Assembly: GCF_022447245.1 (NCBI RefSeq)
Contig: NZ_JAKVBC010000010.1
Span: 62,001 to 126,000 of the forward strand
Source of the DNA: Kordia sp.
GTDB taxonomy: Bacteria > Bacteroidota > Bacteroidia > Flavobacteriales > Flavobacteriaceae
Direction: 5' to 3'
DNA: 64,000 nt
Shown: piece by piece, positions 25,842-35,112 of the stretch
Layout of the letters: every line of letters starts with the position of its first letter
How positions within the stretch are numbered: the stretch's first letter is position 1
The notes under the pieces: generated by a model
The model's database searches: none
What the model saw: the letters and a program-made list of their open reading frames with translations, nothing else
What the model was told of the DNA's origin: nothing
Translations under genes and position numbers: made by a program

Positions 25842-27371
25842 CTAAAAGTCTTGACTCTTTTCCTCCACAAACTCAAAAGCAGCCTTCTTCTTCCCATCCG
25901 TATCAATGATTCCAAACTTTTTCTGCGGATTGGTACGCCATGGGCGACTTCCCACAACTTTGCTTGGAATGTCTTTAAAATCATATAAAGTCCAGGCTAT
26001 ATAGGAAATATTTTCTGCTTTGAGTATTGCTTGCATGGCTTTGTAATACTTGGCTTGCTTCTTTTCCGAACCTGCAAATGGACGCCAAAATCCACCATAG
26101 GAAGATTGTCCATATTCCCCAAGAACAATTGGTTTATTAGTGATTTTCGCTTTTAAATCAGAATATTCCTGAGCAAAGTCTGCAACAGCATCATAATAGT
26201 GAAACGATACAAAATCGAGCTTATCTTGTAATAAATGAGCGTTTTCGGTATTGGACCAACCAATTGTCACCAAATGCTGATTGTCAATGGATTTTACGAG
26301 TGAAATCATACTTTCTAACCAAGCTAGCACATTTTCTTTTCCGCGCGATTCAAAGTCCAAATTTGGTTCGTTTTTGATGTCCCATGCTACAATTGCCTTG
26401 TGATTTTTGAATTTAGAAACGATGGTTTCCGCATGTCTTTGTGTTAGTGTCCAATCTAGTACTTCGTAATTTACATAGAAATCAAATAAAGTCACAACTG
26501 TTTGCAATTCTTTACTTTCTGCTGCATCTAAAACTTGTTCTAATTTTTCAAGCTTGTCTAGGTGTACATTTGCTTTTCCAAAGTCTTCATATGGGACAAA
26601 AATTCGGATCGTATTCAACCCTGCATTTGCAATGATATCAAAGTCTTTTTTGATGATTTCGATATCAAATTGATCGCCAAACATCTCCCAAGGACTTGCC
26701 TGCGGATAGTAATTGATTCCTTTTAGATTCAAGTTAGAAACAGCTTTGGTTTTGGTAGTTTTTTCAAGTGTTTTTGTCTTTTCTTTTACTAAATGACGAA
26801 TGCGCCAAAAGCCATCTTCCAATAATAAAATTGCTTTGTAATTTGCCATTTCAGTAGTTTCCATCACAAAAGCAACATCTTTGTATAGCTGTTTATATTC
26901 CACCACATTCTCATCTTTTAAAACAATGAGTTGTCCATCTTCACTAAAGAATTCAATATTTGGTGTATGCGAAAGGGTTGTTGCATCTACAGTTATATTT
27001 TGCTCTTTGTTTTGGGCTACAAAATCCATTATATTTTTACGGGCACTTTCTGTGTAATAATCATCAATTCCGCTGATTTGATTGGTTTTGTAAGATACAT
27101 GTTTTACATACCAAGCATCTAAATAATCATTCTCGATTTTTGTCAATGTTTGTTCGTCCATTGGTCTACCTTCATTACCATCATCAATCCAGTTCATTTT
27201 GGGCAAATACTGGTCTATTTTTTTGACTTCTGTATGTAACATTTTGCTTCTATCAGCTCCCGTATTTAGATAGGTAAACGCACTACTGATTAAGAAAATC
27301 AGTATGGAAATGACAATGATGTATGTAAACACCAAAAAACCACGTATGATGTTTTTGTCTGCTTTTACCAT
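25842..27371 (-). CDS. membrane-anchored glycoside hydrolase (GH5/cellulase-like)
   Basis: 509 residues. An N-terminal membrane helix (GFLVFTYIIVISILIFLI) anchors it, with the rest outside the cytoplasm. Residues about 60-205 form an NTF2-like or wall-proximal module (WYVKHVSYKTNQISGIDDYY). From about 215 a TIM-barrel glycosidase appears: LKGINYYPQASPW, AGLNTIRIFVPYEDFG, WDIKNEPNLDFES with the acid/base Glu, FVSFHYYD, and IVLGEYGQSS with the nucleophile Glu. It is the last gene of a three-gene minus operon and its ATG overlaps the stop of the Ig-like gene by a few bases. It probably trims or processes the polysaccharide made by this locus. Confidence 0.85.
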   Translation of the reverse strand: MVKADKNIIRGFLVFTYIIVISILIFLISSAFTYLNTGADRSKMLHTEVKKIDQYLPKMNWIDDGNEGRPMDEQTLTKIENDYLDAWYVKHVSYKTNQISGIDDYYTESARKNIMDFVAQNKEQNITVDATTLSHTPNIEFFSEDGQLIVLKDENVVEYKQLYKDVAFVMETTEMANYKAILLLEDGFWRIRHLVKEKTKTLEKTTKTKAVSNLNLKGINYYPQASPWEMFGDQFDIEIIKKDFDIIANAGLNTIRIFVPYEDFGKANVHLDKLEKLEQVLDAAESKELQTVVTLFDFYVNYEVLDWTLTQRHAETIVSKFKNHKAIVAWDIKNEPNLDFESRGKENVLAWLESMISLVKSIDNQHLVTIGWSNTENAHLLQDKLDFVSFHYYDAVADFAQEYSDLKAKITNKPIVLGEYGQSSYGGFWRPFAGSEKKQAKYYKAMQAILKAENISYIAWTLYDFKDIPSKVVGSRPWRTNPQKKFGIIDTDGKKKAAFEFVEEKSQDF

Positions 27372-28576
27372 AGTTTTATTGCTTTCAATGTTTTTGTAAT
27401 GCCTGCTGTTGTAATTTTGAGATCGTAGTTTCCGTTGTTGAAAATATTTGGATTCAATTCAAAGTTCACAAAACCATCACGCGATTCTTCTATATATCTT
27501 TCCAATATGTTTTCGTTTTGATATACACTTAACGTAACCTGTAAACCATCTGGAATCAGTTGTTTCATAAAGCTTCGTAATGGTCCAACCTGAAAGCTTC
27601 TATTATTTTCAGAAAATGTAACCGTAAAATCTTGTATGACTTGTGTATAGCTCAACGAAATGGTATTACTTTCCGAAATCCCTTTTACATACGCTTTTAT
27701 GCTCCAGGTTTCTAAGTGATCTGGATGAATCATCTTTGCTGTTGCAACACCATCAATCGTCATTCCTGCAGTTTTTAAAAGATTTCCATCTGCATTTGTA
27801 ATAAAGAATTCTACATAACTTCCATCACTTATAATATTGTCATTTTCATCTTTTAAAACCGAAGTTGTAAATGTTGTAATTTGATTTCCATCTGCATATT
27901 TGTGTGGTCGTTTTGCAAAAATTTCAAAATCGGTGGAAATTGCAGGCATAATATTTACAGTATACTCTTTAGAATTGAGCCCTAAGCATTCGGTTGCCAA
28001 TAACATTCTACCATTTTTTGAAGGTGCATAGATACGTTGATACGCAATTAAGTTATTTGTTCGAATCATTTCTTGTTGTTCATCAGCTAAAAATTGATGT
28101 TTTACAGCAACTTCAGTGTTTTTTTGTACGGGATTGTCCAAAGCATCGGTTGGAATTACAACTAACATGGTACAATCTCTATCGCCAGCTTCTATACTTG
28201 GCGGCCCAACATAGGTTTCCATAGAAACAGGTTGTACTTTTGGAAGAATTGTAAATGTTCCTGAAAGTGCGTTTGTCTTGTCCAATAATCTCCAATTGAC
28301 AATTCCTCTTTTACTACAGATTTGTGTTGGAATTGTATATTGCAGTTGATTATTGGTAATTGTTGCAGATATCAAGGTTGACCCATAACTATTGGCACAA
28401 TACAATTGAATTGAAGCATCTTGCGTTCCTGAAAATATCAAATTAATGTTTTCGCCAGCCGTGAATTCTTGCTGTGTAGTTTCCAATCGAATCGTTTCGA
28501 AAGTTTTTACACTGAATGTTTTCGCGCTTGACGCAATTACTAAAAAATAATATAATATGTAGTTCAATTTTATCAT
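27365..28576 (-). CDS. secreted protein with Ig-like/invasin-type domains
   Basis: 403 residues with a weak signal peptide (YILYYFLVIASSAK). Mature part is all beta: an opening domain (TTQQEFTAGENINLIFSG), an Ig-like bacterial domain (ITTFTTSVLKDENDNIISDG, FFITNADGNLLKTAG) and a third C-terminal beta domain (YQNENILERYIEESRDGFVN). It probably sits at the cell surface or in the periplasm next to its neighbours. The start ATG overlaps the stop of the upstream membrane protein (ATGA), so the two are translationally coupled. Function unknown; a scaffold for the polysaccharide machinery is one guess. Confidence 0.72.
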   Translation of the reverse strand: MIKLNYILYYFLVIASSAKTFSVKTFETIRLETTQQEFTAGENINLIFSGTQDASIQLYCANSYGSTLISATITNNQLQYTIPTQICSKRGIVNWRLLDKTNALSGTFTILPKVQPVSMETYVGPPSIEAGDRDCTMLVVIPTDALDNPVQKNTEVAVKHQFLADEQQEMIRTNNLIAYQRIYAPSKNGRMLLATECLGLNSKEYTVNIMPAISTDFEIFAKRPHKYADGNQITTFTTSVLKDENDNIISDGSYVEFFITNADGNLLKTAGMTIDGVATAKMIHPDHLETWSIKAYVKGISESNTISLSYTQVIQDFTVTFSENNRSFQVGPLRSFMKQLIPDGLQVTLSVYQNENILERYIEESRDGFVNFELNPNIFNNGNYDLKITTAGITKTLKAIKLW

Positions 28577-31500
28577 TTTGGGTTTCCTATATAAGCGTTG
28601 AGTTCAATTTTCACATAACTGTAAACCGAATTATCTATTTTTTGTACCACAGTATGATTCTTTCTATTTGGGACAATCTTGTTTGAGATATCTTCGTTTG
28701 GTAAACCGTTTATATAACAGTTTTCCATATCTGTACTAATGATTTGTATGTTTTCATCTTGCAATATTTGATATTGAAATGGTTGTTTTCGTTGTTGTCG
28801 AATAGCTCTGTCTAAAAACTGATGATCTACCCATAAAATTTCTTGGTTTTCATCATAATAGGATACCAATAACTGTGGAACCGTAATTTCTTGTAAGCCA
28901 CTATTAAATAGGTTTCCTCTGATGGTTTTTGGATCGATATGCAAATCGCTCAATACGATATTTTTATATAAGTCGGATCCTGAAACGTTGCCTGCTGCAT
29001 GCAAGTTAAATTTGGTTGGCGTATCGGCTAAATCTACAGGTGTGAATTCGTCTGGATTGAAGGTTTCTGGAATAGAATCCTTTGTTTTTGACCAAGCAAT
29101 ACCTTCAAAATTGATACGAAACGATGTCACTTCTTTTGGCATTAGCTTGTGCTTCATATGATATTTAGCATTGTAGGTTGCTAATTCCACATTTTCGTCA
29201 TTATACAACGTTCCTTTTAGCACCACATCGGCCGGTACATTGTCTATGTTTTGCACTTGACCGACAATAGCATAATGTCCGTTGTGTTTTACCAATTTTG
29301 CTATCAGAATCTCCAAAACAGGTTGCTTCAATACATCTTCGTGATAGGTTTGTTCTGTAGTAATACGTCTTCTTCCATGATTGTAGTAGGCAGTTTTATT
29401 GTTAGAAAATAATTGATCTGGTGGCAAATCGGCTTCGATAGCTTCTGCTTCTAAAAACCATTTCCCATTGAGTTTTACAACCGTTTTATAATCTGTTCTA
29501 TTAATTTTTTCTAAAGGCGTAACCCATTTTGTATTTACTTTTAACGTTGCCAAACTATCGGTTTCTTTTGTAATTTTAGTTTCTATCGCATCCAATTTTG
29601 CGTAGGAACTCAACAAACCATCTGTAGATGAAATTTCGAGCATATACTGTGCAATAGTGACATTATTTTCGGGATTGATAAAACTGTGTGCTTTTTCGAA
29701 TTCTTTAAAATCGAGCGCGTCGTAATAGGCTTTGACTAAATTTTCAGGCGAACGTTGCGCATCGTTTTTTATGTAGAACTGATAGATTCCAAATGCTAAA
29801 ATCCCAATTAAAATAATTGACCAAACATGATTGACTTTGAACAAGTTTTTTGAAAATTTAATATAGCCATTATCAAACTGTAAATATTCTTGCGCATCTC
29901 TTCGCTTTCGCTGAATATATCGCAAGAAGATTGGACGAATATTAAAGATAAATGCCAAAATAATCGTCATAAACGGAATAATTCCCCAAGCTAGTTTTTG
30001 CCAAGTAGCGACCTCATCTTTTGGTAAAATAGATGATAACGGCGGAACGTTTAATTTTTCCCAAACCATGATCCCATTTTCCAATTGTGGTAAGCGTTGC
30101 CATCCACAGAAATAGAGAATTGGATCATAGAATTTGTCATTAGAGAAAATGTATTTTAGGTTATATTTTTCGGGTGTTGTTAAGAACTGTTGCAACGAAC
30201 CAATTCCGGCAACTCCTTTGAATTTTGAGTTCTCCAAACGTTCTATTGGCCGTGTGGTGAGTTCTGGCAAACGACGTGCTGAATGGTAGTTTCCATCAAC
30301 CGATAACGCATTGGTTTGTGCAGCTAGCCACGCCATTTGATCACCAAAACCAAGCGTTAAGTAACGCCACTGATCGTGTTGATCTTGATTGAGGAAGTTG
30401 ACAATTGGAAGCATTTTTATTTTTTGTGGCTGCGATGGTCTGAAATAGCCTAAACTCATCGCAAAAATTGTCATGAACACAAACAACGCTGCCAATCCGC
30501 CACCAATGATTCGATGATACATAGCGCCAAATTTTTCTTGGAAAAATGTTTTTAAATCTGCTTCTGCAAAACGATAGGCAAATTCGCCAAATAGCGGCAA
30601 TGACATGATGGAAGCCCAAAGTGTAAATCTGTCTAAGGTTAATATATTAAAAGCTGTGTCTCCCAAAATTTTTCGCGGAATTGGCGTTGTGCCACCAGTT
30701 CCCAATATAAATAAAAGTGTGATTGACAAACCAAAAAACAGATAACGTTTGCTGTAGTATCTGTAGAAAATGTATGGCAATAGGAACAATAAAATTCCCC
30801 ACGGGATTAAAAAGAATACCAATCCAGACGAAGTAACTTCCAAAAAGTGATCGCGTGAACCATGTGGAATTGGTACTTGCGTGATTGGATTATTTTTAGA
30901 GTTGATCCAATACGGTAAAATACATCCGATAATGATCACCAAAGAAGACATTCCAAACAAAACAATTCGTTTAAATAACTTCTTAAAATTTCTCCAAAAG
31001 ACGAAAAACGTGATTTCTTTTATGGATTGTACTTGTTTTCGTGATGCATCCATAATGGCCATTCCGATCAATGGAAAAATGAATAATACCATACCAAAAA
31101 TTGGTGTTACATGATGCGATGCAACCGTAACTGCAATTAGAGAAAGTGACGTAAATAAGTACTTGTATTTGCCTGTTTGCAACCAAAGATAAATCTCTGG
31201 TAAGGTATGCATCAATATCGCTATACCAACGATACTTGGCAACTGCCCAAAAATATGTAGTGTTTCTACAAAAGAAGATGAGAAAACAGCAAGAATTGCT
31301 GCATAACCTGCTACTTTTTTGTTTCCTGTTAATAGTAATGAAAAACGATACACACCTGTTAAAAAAAGAATCACTGCAATTATTGCAACAGTAAACAATC
31401 CAAATTTTAATCCGCTAATAAAAGACAATGCGCCAATTGACTGATGCACTAGTGGTGGGTAGCTCATTACAGTAAATCCTGTATACCATTTGTAGTTCCA

Positions 31501-31656
31501 AGGTTCAAACCAACTGTTTGCATAATGATCTGCAAAGAATACATGAATTAAAGCATCGTAGGTAGTTTCTAAAGTGAAAAAGATTGACGTACCATGAAAC
31601 ACTACTCCAAGAAGTAATGCTACTAGTAATAGTTTATTTGTCGTCTTTTTCATCAT
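28573..31656 (-). CDS. large polytopic membrane protein (PTPS-related / GT-C-like)
   Basis: 1027 residues from ATG 31656 (MMKKTTNKLLLVALLLGVVF); the longer upstream frame is not protein-like and would cover the divergent promoter. About twelve or more hydrophobic segments fill residues 1-450. TLETTYDALIHVFFADHYAN and FEPWNYKWYTGFTVMSYPPL near the N-terminus resemble the membrane family tagged 6-pyruvoyl-tetrahydropterin synthase-related, and the DxD-like acidic loop after helix one recalls GT-C glycosyltransferases. The C-terminal third (after helix near 660) is a soluble part with an NTF2-like section and beta domains. It starts the operon with the Ig-like and glycosidase genes. Role in polymer assembly is inference. 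Confidence 0.72.
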   Translation of the reverse strand: MMKKTTNKLLLVALLLGVVFHGTSIFFTLETTYDALIHVFFADHYANSWFEPWNYKWYTGFTVMSYPPLVHQSIGALSFISGLKFGLFTVAIIAVILFLTGVYRFSLLLTGNKKVAGYAAILAVFSSSFVETLHIFGQLPSIVGIAILMHTLPEIYLWLQTGKYKYLFTSLSLIAVTVASHHVTPIFGMVLFIFPLIGMAIMDASRKQVQSIKEITFFVFWRNFKKLFKRIVLFGMSSLVIIIGCILPYWINSKNNPITQVPIPHGSRDHFLEVTSSGLVFFLIPWGILLFLLPYIFYRYYSKRYLFFGLSITLLFILGTGGTTPIPRKILGDTAFNILTLDRFTLWASIMSLPLFGEFAYRFAEADLKTFFQEKFGAMYHRIIGGGLAALFVFMTIFAMSLGYFRPSQPQKIKMLPIVNFLNQDQHDQWRYLTLGFGDQMAWLAAQTNALSVDGNYHSARRLPELTTRPIERLENSKFKGVAGIGSLQQFLTTPEKYNLKYIFSNDKFYDPILYFCGWQRLPQLENGIMVWEKLNVPPLSSILPKDEVATWQKLAWGIIPFMTIILAFIFNIRPIFLRYIQRKRRDAQEYLQFDNGYIKFSKNLFKVNHVWSIILIGILAFGIYQFYIKNDAQRSPENLVKAYYDALDFKEFEKAHSFINPENNVTIAQYMLEISSTDGLLSSYAKLDAIETKITKETDSLATLKVNTKWVTPLEKINRTDYKTVVKLNGKWFLEAEAIEADLPPDQLFSNNKTAYYNHGRRRITTEQTYHEDVLKQPVLEILIAKLVKHNGHYAIVGQVQNIDNVPADVVLKGTLYNDENVELATYNAKYHMKHKLMPKEVTSFRINFEGIAWSKTKDSIPETFNPDEFTPVDLADTPTKFNLHAAGNVSGSDLYKNIVLSDLHIDPKTIRGNLFNSGLQEITVPQLLVSYYDENQEILWVDHQFLDRAIRQQRKQPFQYQILQDENIQIISTDMENCYINGLPNEDISNKIVPNRKNHTVVQKIDNSVYSYVKIELNAYIGNPK

Positions 31657-31720
31657 GAGATGTAATGCTTTTTCGTTAAAGTAAAGATAAACGGTCTTCT
31701 TTTTAATTGGACTAAAGGAA

Positions 31721-31794
31721 ATTGCATTTCGTCTAAAGATAGCTCCGTTTAAGATGTTTTGAGGGAAATCATCTGCAATTCCCAACTACTTTTG
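31721..31794 (+). promoter_or_regulatory. shared-motif promoter of the receiver-GT2 gene
   Basis: ATTGCATTTCGTCTAAAGAT begins at 31721. The -7 box TACTTTTG lies at 31787-31794, 45 bases after the aligned end of the motif, and TTTG at 31758-31761 fits the -33 element. The core TTGCATTTCGTCTA is identical to the sites at 54162 and 56976 and matches the site at 18410. The divergent minus operon starts at 31656, so the element lies between two operons and might act on both. Confidence 0.7.
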
Positions 31795-31869
31795 ACCTGT
31801 AAGTCATTCGGAAAACAACACAAATGCAACTGAATACTACATGTAAATATGAATCATTAAAAATATAGT

Positions 31870-33057
31870 ATGATGAAAATATTAGCCATAGACGATCAGA
31901 AATTAGTATTGATTCCTTTAGAAAGTAGATTACAGGAATTAGGATACCAAGTATTGACAGAAACAAATGCTTTGAAAGGAATGGAATTGTATGATATGTT
32001 TCAACCAGATTTGGTAATTGTAGACATGAACATGCCAATCGTTTCTGGAATGGAAATCGTACAACATATTCGTAGAGATAGAAAAGACGATACACCAATC
32101 ATGATATTATCTGGAAATACCGATGATGAAATGATTACCAAAGGCTTTGATTTAGGTGTAAACGATTATATGAAAAAACCGTTGAGTTTAAATGAAGTTT
32201 GTGCCATAGTAAAAAGAATTATTGGTGTTCCTAAACATTCTGCTGTTGCAAATACAGATACAGTAATGATTCAACAAAGATGTGTTGGTGTTGTGATTCC
32301 TTGTTATAACGAAGCAGAACGTTTGTTAAGCACAGAGTTTACAGATTTTATCGACAAGAATTCTGGATATCACTTATGTTTTGTAAATGACGGAAGTAAA
32401 GATAATACACTGGAAGTTTTGTACAAACTACAAAAAGGAAGAGAAGATTTTATTACCGTATATGATTGTGAGAAGAATGGCGGAAAAGCAGAAGCTGTTC
32501 GTTTGGGAATGTTATATATGGCGCAAAGAGCTGATTTGGATTATATCGGATTTTTAGATGCTGATTTGTCTACCGATTTGGCTGATTTTGATGATATGGC
32601 TTCAACCATAGAAAACTCTGACTTTAAGATTGTAAGTGGTTCTAGAATTAGCAGAATGGGCGCAAATATTACCAAAGAATCTGCGCGTAAAGTAATTAGT
32701 ATGACGATTAACTTCATCATAAGAAATATATTGTCAATGAATTTTAAAGACACACAATGTGGCGCAAAAATTTTCCATAAAGATGTTATCAATCTTGCGT
32801 TTGACAAGAAGTTCATCACAAAGTGGTTGTTTGACGTAGAGATTTTTATGAGAATGCGCAAGCATTTTGGATTGGACAAAGCCAGAGCAATGATGTGCGA
32901 GAAGCCTTTGAAGCGTTGGATTCATGCAGATGGTTCAAAATTATCTATGAAAGATTCTATTAAAATTATTGGTCAATTAGGACAAATTGCATGGTTTTAC
33001 AGAGGTAAAAAAAAAGTTACCACTAGCGAAGTAAAGGCAAATTTTGAAGTTGCCTAA
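31870..33057 (+). CDS. response regulator receiver fused to GT2 glycosyltransferase
   Basis: 395 residues, an uncommon fusion. Residues 1-120 are a REC domain: Asp8-Asp9, phospho-acceptor Asp52 in LVIVDMNMPIVSGMEIV, ILSGNTDD and Lys in NDYMKKPLSL. A short linker leads to a GT2 (DPM1/dolichyl-phosphate mannosyltransferase-like) domain: GVVIPCYNEAERLL, CFVNDGSKDNTLEVL, CEKNGGKAEAVRLGM, YIGFLDADLSTDLADFD (metal-binding DxD) and DTQCGAKIFHKD, then WLFDVEIFMRM. There is no membrane helix in the enzyme part. The layout implies direct control of sugar transfer by phosphorylation. The promoter carries the shared motif. Confidence 0.9.
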   Translation: MMKILAIDDQKLVLIPLESRLQELGYQVLTETNALKGMELYDMFQPDLVIVDMNMPIVSGMEIVQHIRRDRKDDTPIMILSGNTDDEMITKGFDLGVNDYMKKPLSLNEVCAIVKRIIGVPKHSAVANTDTVMIQQRCVGVVIPCYNEAERLLSTEFTDFIDKNSGYHLCFVNDGSKDNTLEVLYKLQKGREDFITVYDCEKNGGKAEAVRLGMLYMAQRADLDYIGFLDADLSTDLADFDDMASTIENSDFKIVSGSRISRMGANITKESARKVISMTINFIIRNILSMNFKDTQCGAKIFHKDVINLAFDKKFITKWLFDVEIFMRMRKHFGLDKARAMMCEKPLKRWIHADGSKLSMKDSIKIIGQLGQIAWFYRGKKKVTTSEVKANFEVA

Positions 33058-33123
33058 ATATAAAATATATAAGTAAATACGTTTCCTCGAATCCCCCGAT
33101 GGTTCCCCTAAACCTACTGTATT

Positions 33124-33558
33124 ATGAAGATTGGAATTCTAATTATATTCCGTAATGACGAAAAAGTGATTGATGTGCAACGACTTATTGCGTTGTTTTC
33201 CGACAAGCAAAAATTGGATGTTTGTTTTGTAAATAATGGAAGTACTGACAAAACGCTTGAATTATTAAAAGAAATTCAAGAAGATAGTAGTATTTCGGTT
33301 TCAATTATTGATGTGAAGAAAAATCGTGGTTATGAAGCTGCCATCAAAGCAGGTATTCGGTACTTGGCTAGCAAAAATGAGTTGCCTTATATTTTATGTT
33401 TGAAGCAATATACTTCTCAGGATTATAATACTTTAGAAAAGGTATTCCGTGTTGTTCAGCAAGAAAAAGATATTGTGATGGATTTGTTTTCTAAAACTAA
33501 GCGTATGGCGCATAAGAATGTGTTTTCATTGCATAGTATATTGGATACGGCGTGTTAA
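33124..33558 (+). CDS. small GT2-like protein, glycosyltransferase N-terminal half only
   Basis: 144 residues. It starts MKIGILIIFRNDEKVIDVQR and carries CFVNNGSTDKTLELL and VKKNRGYEAAIKAGIRYL, the nucleotide-binding half of a GT2 fold, but the DxD site is replaced (LCLKQYTSQDY) and the C-terminal catalytic half is absent. It is therefore probably a non-catalytic relative or regulator of the neighbouring receiver-GT2 enzyme. It lies 66 bases downstream in the same orientation. The leader contains AACCTACTGT directly before the start, as also seen before the H-NOX gene. Confidence 0.72.
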   Translation: MKIGILIIFRNDEKVIDVQRLIALFSDKQKLDVCFVNNGSTDKTLELLKEIQEDSSISVSIIDVKKNRGYEAAIKAGIRYLASKNELPYILCLKQYTSQDYNTLEKVFRVVQQEKDIVMDLFSKTKRMAHKNVFSLHSILDTAC

Positions 33559-33635
33559 AGTTAGATATGCTTCGCTAGTATTTTTTTTATATATTTTCTA
33601 AAAAATATAACGAATCTAATGATCTAAAATCAAAA

Positions 33636-33666
33636 AAAGTGAGCTACACGACGGCAACTCACTTTC
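33636..33666 (+). terminator. terminator after the GT2-like genes
   Basis: AAAGTGAG (33636-33643) pairs with CTCACTTT (33658-33665) across a 14-base loop, preceded by an A-run. The T-run is short, so termination on the plus strand may be weak; it could serve the converging minus-strand gene as well. Confidence 0.5.
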
Positions 33667-33745
33667 TACTGGATACAATCTGAAAAATTGACCGTCAAAA
33701 AACTATTCTGATTATATAATACTCACAACATGTAAGTTGATTATA

Positions 33746-35112
33746 TTAATTAATTGCTTCTACTGTTACTCCGATTAAGTTGTATCCGCCTCTGTCATAG
33801 TTATTTTGGGTAACTCCTGCTGGAGAACTGATAGTTCCTTTTCCGAATTAAACTTCTGTTAACTCAGTAACACGTCTTACGGTTGTATCTGCATCATCTG
33901 TTACCGAAGTATTTCCATTCATAGGCTGTGCGTTTCCTAATCCAACCGTTTCATCAAATTCAGTTCCTGAATCGTATAAGTAGTTTTTGTAAATTTCGAT
34001 ATCTGATTTTACTGTTCCGTCAACGTTAAAGACTTCTATTCCTTGCTGATTGTTTGAGATAAATCAATCGTTTGTAGATACAAACATGGTAGCAAAGTTT
34101 AATCTTTTACCTTCTTCTACATCAATTTCAAAAGTAATAGATTCTCCTGGTGGTACGCCAGTATTGCTTTTTGCAGCAGTTACACCATCTAAACCATTTA
34201 AATATTCATGAGCGATATCTGCATTTCCGTCTTCTGCCAATTCTTCTAATCCAGAACCTGCGATAACTGCTTCTCCTCTTGTAAAGAATGGTGATTGCTC
34301 TCCTTGCGTATAGGCAACTCCTGGAGAAAGTACCGAATATGAAGAAGAAAGGCGTAATAGAGCTCCTGTAGATCCTGTTTCCGTATACCAATCGTAAATT
34401 GCTTGTAGCCAACCATCTTCAGCTAGACTTTCTAAACCATTTGCTCTTACTGGTGCTCCTTCTTCAAATAATGCATTTGGTTGTGTGTGTACCACTAGGA
34501 TTCCCGGTGTTACATATCCTGAATTGTGTAAAGCTTCTCTATCCGCCTTGGTAATTGTTAAAGTAAATTCTCTTGCAGCAGCATCATACGCTAAATATGC
34601 TGTTAAATAGTTTCTAATGTTTCTTCCTGTGTTTCTGAAAGCTGTATTACTATCTGGAGTTCCAGTGTTAGGTCCGGTTTGATTTGGGGCAGTAAACTGA
34701 GTTGATGGGAAGTTGTTTAAGAAGTCTTCATCTGCTTCTGTTCCTGCATCCCAAACATTGATATTGTCTGAAATATCTCCTGTTAACGGTGTATCACCAT
34801 CCCATAGTTTGATTCCTTGCGGTTGTGTTGCAAAAACCCAGTCATTACTTTGTGCAAACATGTTAGCAAAACTCAAATATGTTCCTTTTGTTGCTTTAGA
34901 TGATACTTGGTGTGTTTCTCCTGTTTTAGTAAGTGGACCTGAACCAATTATTTTTACATTTATATAGTTAATTGCATTTTTGAGTGTTACTCTGAATGTT
35001 GTTACAGAACCACATTGCCTGTGTTGTTAACAATTGTAGCATCGTCATCACTGTTACAAGAAGTGAAACCTAAAAGTCCCACAAGTGCCATAGATAAAAT
35101 TGTCTTTTTCAT
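33746..35112 (-). pseudogene. spondin-domain lipoprotein, broken by one frameshift and two stops
   Basis: ATG 35112 begins a lipoprotein signal (LSMALVGLLGFTSCNSDDD), which runs to NNTGNVV and then a TAA out of the main frame. One frame over, GSVTTFRVTLKNAINYINVK continues into an intact stretch with spondin-like repeats: SFANMFAQSNDWVFATQPQG near the N-terminus and NFATMFVSTND-TGA-FISNNQQGIEVF near the C-terminus, where the first repeat has Trp at the stop position. A further in-frame TAA at 33848-33850 precedes FGKGTISSPAGVTQNNYDRG and VEAIN. Spondin_N-type proteins in Bacteroidetes are secreted or surface proteins. All three lesions would have to be repaired to restore the protein. Confidence 0.75.

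Noticed and set aside
31657-31785. longer N-terminus for the large membrane protein (start at 31785)
   Set aside because: The added 43 residues are not signal- or membrane-like and would overlie the divergent promoter; ATG 31656 starts at the first membrane helix.
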